Assembly (NCBI RefSeq): GCF_021278985.1
Contig: NZ_CP082833.1
Span: 4,774,001 to 4,838,000, forward strand
Reading direction: 5' to 3'
Length of the DNA: 64,000 nucleotides
Source: Citrobacter rodentium NBRC 105723 = DSM 16636
Lineage (GTDB): Bacteria > Pseudomonadota > Gammaproteobacteria > Enterobacterales > Enterobacteriaceae
The position numbers and the translations under genes are program-made. Positions 24,721 through 34,743 of this stretch are shown piece by piece; position 1 is the first letter of the stretch; each line of letters begins with the position of its first letter. The notes beneath the pieces are model-generated. The model was not told the DNA's origin. It saw only the letters and a list, made by a program, of their open reading frames with translations, and ran no database searches.

Positions 24721-27528
24721 TTAATCGACGTTCAGCGCGTCATTAACCAGATCTTGTTGCTGTTTCTGGTGAACGGACATATACCCTACCGCCGGAGAGG
24801 CGGAGGCCGGGCGGCCTGCATAACGCAGAGCGGACCCAAATGGAATCACTTCACGGAAATGATGCTGGCTGCAATACCATGCGCCCTGGTTAAGCGGCTC
24901 TTCCTGGCACCAGACAAAATCATGTACGTGAGCATACTGTTTCAACACGTCCTGCATCGCCTGATGCGGGAACGGATAAAGCTGTTCGATACGGATGATG
25001 GCGACATCTTTCTGATCGTTTTTACGACGCTGTTCCAGCAGATCGTAATAAACCTTACCAGAACACATCACCACGCGCTTCACGCCTTTCGGATCGATAT
25101 CATCTATCTCGCCGATGGCCGGCAGGAACGCGCCGTTCGCCAGTTCGTTGAGGCTGGACACAGCCAGCGGATGACGCAGCAGCGACTTCGGTGACATCAC
25201 CACCAGCGGACGACGCATCCCGCGCAGCGCCTGGCGACGCAGCATGTGATACACCTGCGCCGGAGTGGACGGTACGCAAACCTGCATATTCTGCTCGGCG
25301 CAAAGTTGCAGATAACGCTCCAGGCGCGCGGAGGAGTGCTCCGGCCCTTGCCCTTCGTAGCCGTGCGGCAGCAGCATCACCAGACCGCACATGCGGCCCC
25401 ATTTCTGCTCGCCGGAGGAGATGAACTGATCGATAACCACCTGCGCGCCGTTGGCGAAGTCGCCAAACTGCGCTTCCCAGATGGTCAGGGTACGCGGTTC
25501 CGCCGTGGCGTAACCGTATTCAAACGCCAGCACCGCCTCTTCAGACAGCACGGAGTCCCACACGCGGAAGGTGCCCTGCCCGTTGTGCACGTGTTGTAAC
25601 GGGGTGTAAGTGGAGCCGTTGGACTGGTTATGGATCACCGCGTGACGGTGGAAGAAGGTGCCGCGCCCGGAGTCTTCGCCGGACAGACGCACCGGAATGC
25701 CTTCGTCAACCAGCGTGGCGTAGGCCAGGTTTTCAGCGCCGCCCCAGTCGAACAGCTTCTCACCGGCGGCCATCGCCTGGCGGTCGCCGTAAATCTTGGC
25801 GACGCGGGACTGCATTTCAACCGCTTCCGGCACCGTACTGATGCGTTTCGCCAGCTCCTGGAGCCGCTTCATCTCCACTTTATTCGGATACGCTTCCTCC
25901 CAGTCATGGTTGAGATACGGCGACCAGGTAAAGGAGTGCATGTTCATTGGCCGCCACTCTTTCACCACGCATTCGCCGGCATCCAGCGCGTCGCGGTAGA
26001 GGTTGACCATTTCAGTGGCATCTTCCAGCGTGGCGACCTTATCGGCCTCCAGCTTGTCGGCGTAGATTTTACGCGGGGTCGGATGCTTTTTGATTTTCTG
26101 ATACATCAGCGGCTGGGTGGCGCTCGGCTCGTCGGCTTCGTTGTGGCCGTGACGGCGGTAGCACACCAGATCGATGAACACATCGCGCTTAAAAGTATTA
26201 CGGAAGTCCAGCGCCAGACGGGTGACAAACGCCACCGCTTCCGGATCGTCCGCGTTAACGTGGAAGATCGGCGCCTGCACCATTTTACCAATGTCGGTGC
26301 AGTACGGGGTGGAACGGGCATCCAGCGGGTTAGAGGTGGTGAAGCCCACCTGGTTATTGATAACGATGCGAACGGTGCCGCCAACTTCGTAACCGCGCGC
26401 TTTCGACATGTTCAGGGTTTCCTGCACCACGCCCTGCCCGGTTACCGCCGCGTCGCCGTGAATAGTGATCGGCAGCACTTTGTTGCTGCTCGGCTCATCC
26501 AGTCGATCCAGACGCGCGCGCACAGAACCCATCACCACCGGGCTGACGATCTCCAGGTGCGACGGGTTAAACGCCAGCGCCAGGTGAACCAGGCCACCTT
26601 CAGTTTCGATATCGGACGAGAAGCCCATATGGTACTTCACGTCGCCGGTACCGAGGTGTTCTTTATGTTTACCGGCGAATTCGTCGAACAGATCCTGCGG
26701 TTTTTTACCCAGCACGTTAATCAGAACGTTCAGACGACCGCGGTGCGCCATGCCGAGCACCACTTCACGGGTGCCGCTGCTGCCGGCGTGACGGATCATC
26801 TCTTTAAGCATAGGGATTAACGCGTCGCCGCCTTCCAGCGAGAAGCGTTTCGCGCCAGGGAATTTCGCGCCCAGATAGCGCTCCAGGCCTTCGGCGGCAG
26901 TCAGCTCGCCGAGGAAGCGTTTCTTCTCTTCCACAGAGAAGGTCGCATGGCCCGCTACGGACTCAATACGCTGCTGGATCCAGCGCTTCTCTTCCGTAGA
27001 GGTAATGTGCATGTATTCCGCGCCGATAGAGCCGCAGTAGGTCTGCCTGAGCGCGTCAATCAGATCGCCCAGCTTCATCGTGTCTTTGCCGATAGCAAAA
27101 GAACCCACGTTAAAGGTTTCCTGGAAATCGGCCTCGGTCAGATCGTGGAAGGAGGGATCCAGATCCGCGACGGTATCCTGTTTCCACAGCCCCAGCGGAT
27201 CGAGATTCGCATGCTGATGACCGCGGAAGCGATAAGCGTTAATGAGCTGCAGGACTTTAACCTGCTTCACATTGGCGTCAGGGTCGGAAATCGAAGAAGA
27301 GTAACGTGAAGCATCTTTCGCCAGACGACGGAAATATTCACGTGTTTTTGAATGGAGTTGATCCGGTTTGACTCCGGTACCAGGTAACTGCTGGAACGTC
27401 GAACGCCAGTTTGCGTCTACCGAGTCAGGATCGGTTAAGAAGTCTTCATAGAGCTGTTCTATCCAGCTCTGGTTTGCGCCAGAGAGGTAAGAAGAGTCCA
27501 ACCAGGCTTTCAAAGCGCTGTTCTGCAT
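24721..27528 (-). CDS. sucA: 2-oxoglutarate dehydrogenase E1 component
   Basis: 935 residues (E. coli 933). ThDP enzyme decarboxylating 2-oxoglutarate. GMAHRGRLNVLINVLGK and the ThDP motif GDAAVTGQGVVQETLNMS are visible, and the catalytic transketolase half carries EYGYATAEPRTLTIWEAQFGD. The N-terminus MQNSALKAWLDSSYLSGANQ is that of E. coli. Confidence 0.98.
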   Translation of the reverse strand: MQNSALKAWLDSSYLSGANQSWIEQLYEDFLTDPDSVDANWRSTFQQLPGTGVKPDQLHSKTREYFRRLAKDASRYSSSISDPDANVKQVKVLQLINAYRFRGHQHANLDPLGLWKQDTVADLDPSFHDLTEADFQETFNVGSFAIGKDTMKLGDLIDALRQTYCGSIGAEYMHITSTEEKRWIQQRIESVAGHATFSVEEKKRFLGELTAAEGLERYLGAKFPGAKRFSLEGGDALIPMLKEMIRHAGSSGTREVVLGMAHRGRLNVLINVLGKKPQDLFDEFAGKHKEHLGTGDVKYHMGFSSDIETEGGLVHLALAFNPSHLEIVSPVVMGSVRARLDRLDEPSSNKVLPITIHGDAAVTGQGVVQETLNMSKARGYEVGGTVRIVINNQVGFTTSNPLDARSTPYCTDIGKMVQAPIFHVNADDPEAVAFVTRLALDFRNTFKRDVFIDLVCYRRHGHNEADEPSATQPLMYQKIKKHPTPRKIYADKLEADKVATLEDATEMVNLYRDALDAGECVVKEWRPMNMHSFTWSPYLNHDWEEAYPNKVEMKRLQELAKRISTVPEAVEMQSRVAKIYGDRQAMAAGEKLFDWGGAENLAYATLVDEGIPVRLSGEDSGRGTFFHRHAVIHNQSNGSTYTPLQHVHNGQGTFRVWDSVLSEEAVLAFEYGYATAEPRTLTIWEAQFGDFANGAQVVIDQFISSGEQKWGRMCGLVMLLPHGYEGQGPEHSSARLERYLQLCAEQNMQVCVPSTPAQVYHMLRRQALRGMRRPLVVMSPKSLLRHPLAVSSLNELANGAFLPAIGEIDDIDPKGVKRVVMCSGKVYYDLLEQRRKNDQKDVAIIRIEQLYPFPHQAMQDVLKQYAHVHDFVWCQEEPLNQGAWYCSQHHFREVIPFGSALRYAGRPASASPAVGYMSVHQKQQQDLVNDALNVD

Positions 27529-27734
27529 CGTGATCCCTTAAGCATTTATATGCTTACTTTCGCCGTAGAAACTACCACGCACACTGCGTGTACGTGCCGG
27601 GGTTCACCTGCGAGCTCTTGCTGGCCCGCGAAGGAACCTTTAAAAACTGCCATTAATCTTCTGCGTTCAGGCTGCGGCTTCGTTGGCTTGCCTTTACTGC
27701 AATGTAGCGGTTTTTAAAGATTTCCTATTTTTTG

Positions 27735-27801
27735 CCCGGTGGCGCTACGCTTACCGGGCCTACAAAATCCCAGGCCGGGTAAGCGCAGCGCCATCCGGCG
27801 C
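27735..27801. repeat. REP/BIME between sdhB and sucA
   Basis: GCCCGGTGGCGCTACGCTTA with CCGGGC, then CCGGGTAAGCGCAGCGCCATCCGG. A long-stem pair inside the 278-base spacer; the remaining spacer holds a presumed suc promoter on the minus strand. Confidence 0.78.
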
Positions 27802-27806
27802 GTTAC

Positions 27807-28523
27807 TTACGCGCTGCGCTGCAACAGCATCGACTTAATATGGCCGATAGCGCGCGTCGGGTTCAGCCCTTTCGGACAAACACTGACGCAGTTCATGATG
27901 CTGTGACAGCGGAATACGCTGAATGCATCGCTCATGCCTTCCAGACGGCTGTCGGTTTCGGTATCGCGACTGTCGATCAGGAAGCGATAGGCCGCTAACA
28001 GACCGGCCGGGCCGATAAACTTGTCCGGGCTCCACCAGAAAGACGGGCAGGAGGTGGAGCAACAGGCGCACAAAATGCACTCGTACAGCCCGTCCAGTTT
28101 TTCCCGCTGTTCCGGCGTCTGCAAATGCTCACGCGCTGGAGGATTTTGCCCATTATTCAACAAGTAAGGCTTAATCTTCTCATATTGTGCGTAGAATTGC
28201 CCCATGTCTACCACCAAATCGCGGATTACCGGCAAACCGGGCAGCGGACGAATGACAATTTTCTTACCCAGCTGATTGAGCGCCGAAATCGGCGTGATGC
28301 ACGCCAGGCCGTTTTTGCCGTTCATGTTCAGGCCATCGGAACCGCACACCCCTTCACGACAGGAGCGGCGGAACGACAGCGACGGATCTTTCTCTTTCAG
28401 CTGGATTAACGCATCCAGCAGCATCATGTCGCGCCCTTCTTCCGCTTCGAGGGTGTAATCCTGCATGCGCGGAGCGTCGTCAACATCCGGGTTATAGCGA
28501 TAAATTGAAAACTCGAGTCTCAT
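27807..28523 (-). CDS. sdhB: Succinate dehydrogenase iron-sulfur subunit
   Basis: 238 residues as in E. coli. The 2Fe-2S ferredoxin domain has CREGVCGSDGLNMNG and a downstream Cys; the C-terminal domain has CILCACCSTSCPSFWW and CHSIMNCVSVCPKGLNP for the 4Fe-4S and 3Fe-4S clusters. Passes electrons from SdhA FAD to quinone. Confidence 0.98.
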   Translation of the reverse strand: MRLEFSIYRYNPDVDDAPRMQDYTLEAEEGRDMMLLDALIQLKEKDPSLSFRRSCREGVCGSDGLNMNGKNGLACITPISALNQLGKKIVIRPLPGLPVIRDLVVDMGQFYAQYEKIKPYLLNNGQNPPAREHLQTPEQREKLDGLYECILCACCSTSCPSFWWSPDKFIGPAGLLAAYRFLIDSRDTETDSRLEGMSDAFSVFRCHSIMNCVSVCPKGLNPTRAIGHIKSMLLQRSA

Positions 28524-28538
28524 TGTCCTGTCTCCGCA

Positions 28539-30305
28539 TTAGTAAGTACGAATCTTCGGCGGGAATGCCGGGCGCAGTTTCGGTTCCATGTTGACCTGAC
28601 GTCGCGTCATGGACTCCGTCTCTGGCAGATACAGGGAATGGCACAGCCAGTTTTCATCATCACGTTCCGGGAAGTCGAAGCGACTATGCGCGCCGCGGCT
28701 TTCGGTACGGAAGTTCGCGGAGACCGCCGTGGCATAGGCAGTTTCCATCAGGTTATCCAGCTCCAGGCACTCGACGCGCTGGGTATTGAACTCGCTGGAT
28801 GTATCGTCCAGACGGGCGTTTTTCAGCCGCTCGCGGATCGCTTTCAGCTGCTCCAGCCCTTTCGCCATCGCGTCGCCTTCGCGGAATACCGAGAAGTTAT
28901 GCTGCATACACTCCTGCAACGCTTTGCGGATCGCCACCGGATCTTCGCCGTCGCGATTGTTGTTCCAGCGGTTCAGGCGGGACAGAGAAGCATCGATCTC
29001 GTCTTCTGTGGCGTCGCGAAGCGCGCCCTGTTCGGCGATAGATTCTTGTAAATGCAGGCCCGCCGCGCGACCAAACACCACCAGATCCAGCAGCGAGTTG
29101 CCGCCCAGACGGTTAGCGCCGTGGACGGAAACGCAGGCGATTTCACCCACCGCAAACAGCCCCGGAATCACCACATCTTCGCCCTGGGCGTTAACGGTCA
29201 GCGCCTGGCCGGTCACTTTGGTCGGAATACCGCCCATCATATAGTGACAGGTTGGAATAACCGGAATCGGCTCTTTCACCGGATCAACGTGGGCGAAGGT
29301 ACGGGAGAGCTCGAGGATACCCGGCAGACGGGATTCCAGAACCTCTTTACCCAGATGGTCAAGTTTCAGCTTGGCATGCGGGCCCCACGGGCCGTCGCAG
29401 CCGCGACCTTCGCGGATCTCAATCATGATGGAACGCGCCACCACGTCACGACCTGCCAGGTCTTTAGCATTCGGGGCGTAACGCTCCATAAAGCGCTCGC
29501 CGTGTTTGTTCAGCAAATAGCCGCCTTCGCCACGGCAGCCTTCGGTGACCAGAACCCCCGCCCCGGCGATGCCGGTCGGATGGAACTGCCACATCTCCAT
29601 ATCCTGCACCGGCACGCCAGCGCGAATCGCCATCCCGACGCCGTCCCCAGTATTAATATGGGCGTTGGTGGTGGACTGATAGATACGACCTGCGCCGCCG
29701 GTCGCCAGCACGGTAGCGCGGGCTTTGAAGTAGACCACTTCACCGGTTTCGATGCACAGCGCGGTACAGCCGACCACTGCGCCATCGGCGTTTTTCACCA
29801 GATCCAGCGCATACCACTCGGAGAAAATGGTGGTGTGGTTTTTCAGGTTCTGCTGATACAGCGTGTGCAGCAGCGCGTGACCGGTACGGTCCGCCGCCGC
29901 CGCGGTGCGGGCAGCCTGTTCGCCGCCAAAATTTTTCGACTGACCGCCAAACGGACGCTGATAGATGCGGCCATCGTCAAGACGGGAAAAAGGCAGGCCC
30001 ATATGCTCCAGCTCCAGAATCGCTTCCGGGCCGGTCTTACACATATATTCAATCGCGTCCTGGTCACCAATGTAATCCGACCCTTTTACGGTGTCGTACA
30101 TGTGCCATTCCCAGTTATCTTCATGGGTATTGCCGAGCGCGACGGTGATCCCACCCTGCGCGGAAACGGTGTGCGAACGAGTCGGGAACACTTTGGACAG
30201 CAGCGCACAGGTTTGTCCGCTCTGGGAAATTTGCAGCGCCGCACGCATACCCGCGCCGCCTGCGCCGATTACAACAGCATCAAATTCTCTGACTGGCAGT
30301 TTCAT
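28539..30305 (-). CDS. sdhA: Succinate dehydrogenase flavoprotein subunit
   Basis: 588 residues from the Met at 30305 (MKLPVREFDAVVIGAGGAG), as in E. coli; a start four codons earlier is possible but would sit inside sdhD. FAD-binding GAGGAGMRAAL, covalent FAD His45 in SKVFPTRSHTVSAQGG, active-site HPTGIAGAGVL and R286-type GRDVVARSIMIEIREG. Oxidises succinate to fumarate. Its ATG shares one base with the sdhD stop. Confidence 0.98.
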   Translation of the reverse strand: MKLPVREFDAVVIGAGGAGMRAALQISQSGQTCALLSKVFPTRSHTVSAQGGITVALGNTHEDNWEWHMYDTVKGSDYIGDQDAIEYMCKTGPEAILELEHMGLPFSRLDDGRIYQRPFGGQSKNFGGEQAARTAAAADRTGHALLHTLYQQNLKNHTTIFSEWYALDLVKNADGAVVGCTALCIETGEVVYFKARATVLATGGAGRIYQSTTNAHINTGDGVGMAIRAGVPVQDMEMWQFHPTGIAGAGVLVTEGCRGEGGYLLNKHGERFMERYAPNAKDLAGRDVVARSIMIEIREGRGCDGPWGPHAKLKLDHLGKEVLESRLPGILELSRTFAHVDPVKEPIPVIPTCHYMMGGIPTKVTGQALTVNAQGEDVVIPGLFAVGEIACVSVHGANRLGGNSLLDLVVFGRAAGLHLQESIAEQGALRDATEDEIDASLSRLNRWNNNRDGEDPVAIRKALQECMQHNFSVFREGDAMAKGLEQLKAIRERLKNARLDDTSSEFNTQRVECLELDNLMETAYATAVSANFRTESRGAHSRFDFPERDDENWLCHSLYLPETESMTRRQVNMEPKLRPAFPPKIRTY

Positions 30306-30652
30306 TACACACCCCACACCACAACAAATCCATAAATGACGTAAACCACCAGCGCAACGACGATAGCCAGTTGCAGGCCCAGGCGTATCGCCAGCGGTTT
30401 AACGTAGTCGGTCAACACCTGCCACATGCCAATCCAGGCATGAATCAGAATGGAAAAGAGCGCCAGCAGGGTGAAGACTTTGGTGAAGGCCGATGAGAAG
30501 AAACCGGTCCAGGCTTCCCAGGTCAGGTTGCCGCTCGTGGCGAAGAACCCGACCATGTAGATGATGTATAACGTCAGAACGATAGCGGTAGCACGGACCA
30601 GGATGAAATCATGTACGCCATTGCGTCCTAATGCGGAGGCGTTGCTTACCAT
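30305..30652 (-). CDS. sdhD: Succinate dehydrogenase membrane anchor subunit D
   Basis: 115 residues from MVSNASALGRNGVHDFILVR, the E. coli start. Three membrane helices; His71 equivalent for haem b in SILIHAWIGMWQVLTDYVKP, Tyr83 in the same stretch for quinone. Overlaps sdhC by seven bases. The longer open frame to 30814 overlaps sdhC and is not used. Confidence 0.97.
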   Translation of the reverse strand: MVSNASALGRNGVHDFILVRATAIVLTLYIIYMVGFFATSGNLTWEAWTGFFSSAFTKVFTLLALFSILIHAWIGMWQVLTDYVKPLAIRLGLQLAIVVALVVYVIYGFVVVWGV

Positions 30653-31035
30653 ACGAGGACTCCTGCGAGAAGTGAAAGCACGACAGTGATAACGAAAGCG
30701 ATTTTGGCGGAGCGTTGACCCGCTTCGAATGTTTCTTCCAGATAACCAAAATCCATAAACATATGGCGCACGCCGCCGACCACGTGATAAGCCAGCGCGG
30801 TGAGGATGCCCCACATGATAAATTTAACGAAGAAGCTCCCCATGATAGCGGACGCCTGCTGGAAACCTTCCGGTGATGAGAGGCTGGTGCCCAGTAACCA
30901 CAGCAAAATCCCGACCGCCACGAAGGTGATGACGCCGGATACGCGATGGAGAATGGACGCTATCGCCGTGATTGGGAAGCGGATAGTTTGCAGATCCAGA
31001 TTGACAGGTCTTTGTTTTTTCACATTTCTTATCAT
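30646..31035 (-). CDS. sdhC: Succinate dehydrogenase cytochrome b556 subunit C
   Basis: 129 residues from MIRNVKKQRPVNLDLQTIRF as in E. coli. Three helices; quinone-site SILHRVSGVITF (Ser27, Arg31) and haem ligand His84 in LTALAYHVVGGVRHM. First gene of the sdh-suc operon, with a leader of about 225 bases that in E. coli is a target of the sRNAs RyhB and Spot 42. Confidence 0.97.
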   Translation of the reverse strand: MIRNVKKQRPVNLDLQTIRFPITAIASILHRVSGVITFVAVGILLWLLGTSLSSPEGFQQASAIMGSFFVKFIMWGILTALAYHVVGGVRHMFMDFGYLEETFEAGQRSAKIAFVITVVLSLLAGVLVW

Positions 31036-31266
31036 GAATAACGCCCACATGCTGTTCTTATTATTCCCTTTTGACTTCAGGTACAGAGGTTCATCCTCCT
31101 TGTAGCCTGAAAGACGACGGGATTTCCTTCCTCCGGTCTGCGTGCGGGTCAGACAGCGTCCTTTCTATAACTGCGCGTCATGTAAAACACTGCTTCCAGA
31201 TGCTAAAACGACACGTTACAACGCTGGGTGGCTCGGGATTGCAGGGTATTCCGGAGACCTGGCCGC

Positions 31267-31295
31267 AGTATAGGACGTTCACAAAATCATTACAA
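31267..31295 (-). promoter_or_regulatory. sdhC promoter
   Basis: Minus strand TTGTAA (31290-31295) and TATACT (31267-31272), 17 bases apart, closely matching the E. coli sdh promoter and giving a leader of about 225 bases. Confidence 0.85.
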
Positions 31296-31331
31296 TTAAC
31301 CTACATATAGTTTGTCGGGTTTTATCCCGAA

Positions 31332-31349
31332 CAGTGATCCACATCACGA
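31332..31349. promoter_or_regulatory. CRP site in the sdhC-gltA divergent region
   Basis: AGTGATCCACATCACG has both inner half-sites GTGA and TCAC with the standard six-base spacer. It is centred about 80 bases upstream of the sdhC start point, in keeping with known CRP activation of sdh. Confidence 0.75.
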
Positions 31350-31405
31350 TAACAACATTTATTTAATTTTTAATCATCTGATTTGACAATCATTAAACAA
31401 AGTTG

Positions 31406-31435
31406 TTACAAACTACAGCAGAAAAAGCATATAAT
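31406..31435 (+). promoter_or_regulatory. Candidate gltA promoter
   Basis: TTACAA (31406-31411) and a perfect TATAAT (31430-31435) are 18 bases apart. This would give a leader of about 430 bases; the remaining DNA to 31868 holds no gene and may contain a second, nearer promoter as in E. coli. Confidence 0.55.
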
Positions 31436-31868
31436 GCGTAAAAGTTATGGGGTCACTCTTTAACCTGTTAATAAGTTATGTAACAGTAAGAAGATATTGA
31501 CCGATCCCTTCAGTACAGTTAATAGTGATAGACAGGTTGAATAATTCGGATTGCTAAGTTGTTGATTTGTTTTTAATTCACCATGAGTTAACTGATTTAC
31601 CTGCACGCGCCCATTGTTCTGTACCCTGGTTTTCTTCTCTCTCGCAGAGCGGCGAGCCGAATAACAAACTGGTAACGGTTAATTTTGTGCTACATACCAT
31701 CGTTCTCGCTGCATCAAGGCGGCAGGCGAGAAAAGCCACCGGCGCATCGATAACGTTATGACCGTGGTTTTTGAGCGTCGCCAGCTGGCAGGCAGCGTGA
31801 AGGATAAAGTGTAGAAGACAGATCTCACCTGAGCAGTCTCAAGCAATAAGGCGCTAAGGAGACCGTAA
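31436..31868 (+). other. Long gltA leader
   Basis: No credible gene is visible. A purine-rich ribosome site, AAGGAGACCGTAA, precedes the gltA ATG. AT-rich parts suit ArcA control, which is known for gltA, but I cannot define a box. Confidence 0.45.
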
Positions 31869-33152
31869 ATGGCTGATACAAAAGCAAAACTCACCCTGAA
31901 TGGTGATGCTGCTATTGAACTGGACGTGCTGAAGGGCACGCTGGGTCAGGACGTTATTGATATTCGTAGCCTGGGTTCAAAGGGGATGTTCACTTTTGAT
32001 CCGGGTTTCACCTCTACCGCATCCTGCGAATCCAAAATTACCTTTATCGACGGTGATGAAGGGATTTTGCTGCATCGCGGCTTCCCGATCGATCAGTTAG
32101 CCACCGAGTCTAACTACCTGGAAGTGTGCTACATCCTGCTGTACGGCGAAAAGCCGACGCAGGCGGAGTACGACGAGTTCAGAACCACGGTTACCCGCCA
32201 TACGATGATCCACGAGCAAATCACCCGTTTGTTCCACGCCTTCCGTCGCGATTCTCACCCGATGGCGGTAATGTGCGGGATCACCGGCGCGCTGGCGGCG
32301 TTCTATCACGACTCTCTGGATGTTAACAATCCGCGCCATCGTGAAATCGCCGCCTTCCGCCTGCTGTCCAAAATGCCGACGATGGCGGCGATGTGTTACA
32401 AGTACTCTATCGGTCAGCCGTTTATTTATCCGCGTAATGACCTCTCCTACGCCGGTAACTTCCTGCGCATGATGTTCGCCACCCCGTGCGAAGAGTATGA
32501 AGTGAACCCGGTACTGGAACGCGCGATGGATCGCATCCTGATCCTGCACGCTGACCATGAGCAGAACGCCTCCACCTCCACCGTCCGCACCGCGGGCTCC
32601 TCCGGCGCGAACCCGTTTGCCTGCATCGCAGCCGGTATCGCTTCCCTGTGGGGACCGGCGCACGGCGGCGCAAACGAAGCGGCGCTGAAGATGCTGGAAG
32701 AGATCAGCTCGGTTCAACACATTCCGGAATTTGTTCGTCGCGCGAAAGACAAGAATGACTCTTTCCGCCTGATGGGCTTCGGCCACCGCGTGTATAAGAA
32801 CTACGACCCGCGCGCCACCGTAATGCGTGAAACCTGCCACGAAGTGCTGAAAGAGCTGGGCACCAAAGATGATCTGCTGGAAGTGGCGATGGAGCTGGAG
32901 CACATCGCGCTGAACGACCCGTACTTCATTGAGAAGAAACTCTACCCGAACGTGGACTTCTACTCCGGTATCATTCTGAAAGCGATGGGCATTCCGTCCT
33001 CCATGTTCACCGTGATCTTCGCGATGGCGCGTACCGTCGGCTGGATTGCGCACTGGAATGAAATGCACAGCGAAGGCATGAAAATCGCCCGTCCTCGTCA
33101 GCTGTACACCGGCTACGAACAGCGTGATTTTAAGTCTGATATTAAGCGTTAA
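31869..33152 (+). CDS. gltA: Citrate synthase, type II
   Basis: 427 residues as in E. coli. Joins acetyl-CoA and oxaloacetate at the head of the TCA cycle; the enterobacterial hexamer is inhibited by NADH. Catalytic residues lie in ILHADHEQNAS, FGHRVYKNYDPRA and the Asp in NVDFYSGI. Divergent from sdhC, so the two TCA operons share one control region. Confidence 0.99.
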   Translation: MADTKAKLTLNGDAAIELDVLKGTLGQDVIDIRSLGSKGMFTFDPGFTSTASCESKITFIDGDEGILLHRGFPIDQLATESNYLEVCYILLYGEKPTQAEYDEFRTTVTRHTMIHEQITRLFHAFRRDSHPMAVMCGITGALAAFYHDSLDVNNPRHREIAAFRLLSKMPTMAAMCYKYSIGQPFIYPRNDLSYAGNFLRMMFATPCEEYEVNPVLERAMDRILILHADHEQNASTSTVRTAGSSGANPFACIAAGIASLWGPAHGGANEAALKMLEEISSVQHIPEFVRRAKDKNDSFRLMGFGHRVYKNYDPRATVMRETCHEVLKELGTKDDLLEVAMELEHIALNDPYFIEKKLYPNVDFYSGIILKAMGIPSSMFTVIFAMARTVGWIAHWNEMHSEGMKIARPRQLYTGYEQRDFKSDIKR

Positions 33153-33157
33153 GTTAC

Positions 33158-33199
33158 TCTGCCGGATAAGGCGCGTAAGCGTCGCTATCCGGCGTATCC
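33158..33199. repeat. REP unit after gltA
   Basis: TGCCGGATAAGGCGCGTAAG with CGTCGCTATCCGGCG forms one REP hairpin just after the gltA stop. Confidence 0.78.
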
Positions 33200-33287
33200 C
33201 CCTTTTCTTGACCCGCGTTATTTTAATCTGCCCGCGCTTTCTCTATGATTTCCTGAAACTTCGTTAAATATTAATCAGGAGCATGGG

Positions 33288-34334
33288 ATGCCTTTTTTGC
33301 AGTGGGGTTTGTTGTTTCTTGCGTCGCTCCTTCTTTCCCTGCTGTTTCTGCACCTCCATCTCCCGGCGGCCCTGCTGCTCGGCCCGATGATCGCCGGTAT
33401 TGTTTTCAGCCTGCGCGGCATCGCCCTGACCCTCCCCCGCTCCGCCTTTCTCGCGGCTCAGGCGATTCTCGGCTGCATGATTGCGCAAAACCTTAGCAGT
33501 TCAATCCTTACTACCCTTGCCGTTAACTGGCCGGTGGTGCTGGCGGTGCTGCTGGTGACGCTGATTTCAAGCGCGGTGGTCGGCTGGCTGCTGGTGCGCT
33601 ACAGTTCGCTGCCGGGCAATACCGGCGCGTGGGGCTCCTCTCCCGGCGGCGCGGCGGCAATGGTAGCGATGGCGCAGGACTATGGCGCCGATATCCGGCT
33701 GGTGGCGTTTATGCAGTACCTGCGGGTGCTGTTCGTCGCGGGCGCGGCGGTGCTGGTCACCCGCCTGATCCTCGGCGACAGCGCCGAAGCCGTCAGCCAG
33801 CAGGTAGAATGGTTTCCGCCGCTGAGCGCTAATCTGCTGTACACCCTGCTGCTGGCGGTGACGGCGGGCGTTGCCGGTCGCCTGCTGCGTATCCCTTCCG
33901 GAACGATGCTGGTGCCGATGCTGGCAGGCGCGCTGCTGCATAGCGGCGGCATGATGGTGATTGAGCTGCCGGAGTGGCTGCTGGCGATGGCTTATATGGC
34001 GATTGGCTGGCGCATCGGCCTTGGGTTCGACAAGCAGGTGTTTTTTATGGCGCTGCGCCCGCTGCCGCAGATTCTGGCCTCTGTCTTTACGCTGATGGCG
34101 ATATGCGCGGCGATGGCGTGGGGGCTGGCCCATTACATGCAGATCGATTTTATGACCGCCTATCTCGCCACCAGCCCCGGCGGACTGGACACCGTAGCGG
34201 TGATAGCCGCGGGCAGCAACGCCGATATGGCGCTGATTATGGCGATGCAGACCCTGCGCCTGTTCAGCATCTTATTAACCGGACCGGCGGTGGCGCGCTT
34301 TATCTCCACCCGGGCGCCCAGAAAACCATTGTAG
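33288..34334 (+). CDS. abrB: AbrB-family membrane protein (putative transporter/regulator)
   Basis: 348 residues with about ten hydrophobic segments in two similar halves, each with a glycine-rich loop (GAWGSSPGGAAAM and LATSPGGLDTVAV). This is the AbrB/AmoA family of inner-membrane proteins, sometimes linked to ammonia monooxygenase by name only; the E. coli gene at the same place was named for an effect on aidB. The substrate is unknown. CAGGAGCATGGG precedes the ATG. It converges on the nei remnant. Confidence 0.88.
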   Translation: MPFLQWGLLFLASLLLSLLFLHLHLPAALLLGPMIAGIVFSLRGIALTLPRSAFLAAQAILGCMIAQNLSSSILTTLAVNWPVVLAVLLVTLISSAVVGWLLVRYSSLPGNTGAWGSSPGGAAAMVAMAQDYGADIRLVAFMQYLRVLFVAGAAVLVTRLILGDSAEAVSQQVEWFPPLSANLLYTLLLAVTAGVAGRLLRIPSGTMLVPMLAGALLHSGGMMVIELPEWLLAMAYMAIGWRIGLGFDKQVFFMALRPLPQILASVFTLMAICAAMAWGLAHYMQIDFMTAYLATSPGGLDTVAVIAAGSNADMALIMAMQTLRLFSILLTGPAVARFISTRAPRKPL

Positions 34335-34364
34335 ACCTGATAAGCGTAGCGCCATCAGGCAACG
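34335..34364. repeat. REP-like hairpin after abrB
   Basis: GCCTGATGGCGCTACGCTTA and CAGG arms (read as CCTGATAAGCGTAGCGCC with ATCAGG) between convergent abrB and the nei remnant. Confidence 0.65.
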
Positions 34365-34377
34365 ACGGCAGTTCCGA

Positions 34378-34743
34378 CTATTGCTGACAGCGAGGGCACC
34401 AGTAAAACGGCCGCGAGGAGAGCGTGGTTTTTTCGATAATCCCGCCGCAGCGCTCGCAGGCTTCGCCGTCGCGGTGAAAGACCTTAAAGCGAAACAGCGC
34501 CCCATGATGTTTATTCTCATCAACCTGCCCACGGGTGGTATAGGACAAGCGCGGAATATCCAGCAGCGCGTGCGAAAGCGCGTCAAGCTGGCTTTCGCTT
34601 AGCGCTTTCGCCTTATGAGCGCCGTTTAACCCTACCTGCCAGAGGATTTCGACCCGCAGATAATTTCCCAGCCCTGCGAGGAAGGCCTGATCAAGCAGCA
34701 GGCCGGAAAACTGGCGGTTACGAAACCGTGGCGAGAGCAGGCG
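34378..34743 (-). pseudogene. nei: Endonuclease VIII, 3' remnant
   Basis: The last 121 codons of nei are intact in frame, from RLLSPRFRNRQFSGLLLDQA to the stop, including the helix-two-turn-helix region and the zinc finger (CERCGG ... WCPRCQQ). Compared with the 263-residue E. coli Nei, the first 142 residues are missing, with the catalytic Pro1-Glu2 and the N-terminal beta-sandwich. Just upstream the sequence turns directly into the pcp reading frame. The fragment has no start or catalytic residues of its own and so cannot be an active DNA glycosylase. Loss would reduce repair of oxidised pyrimidines, for which Nth is a backup. Confidence 0.9.
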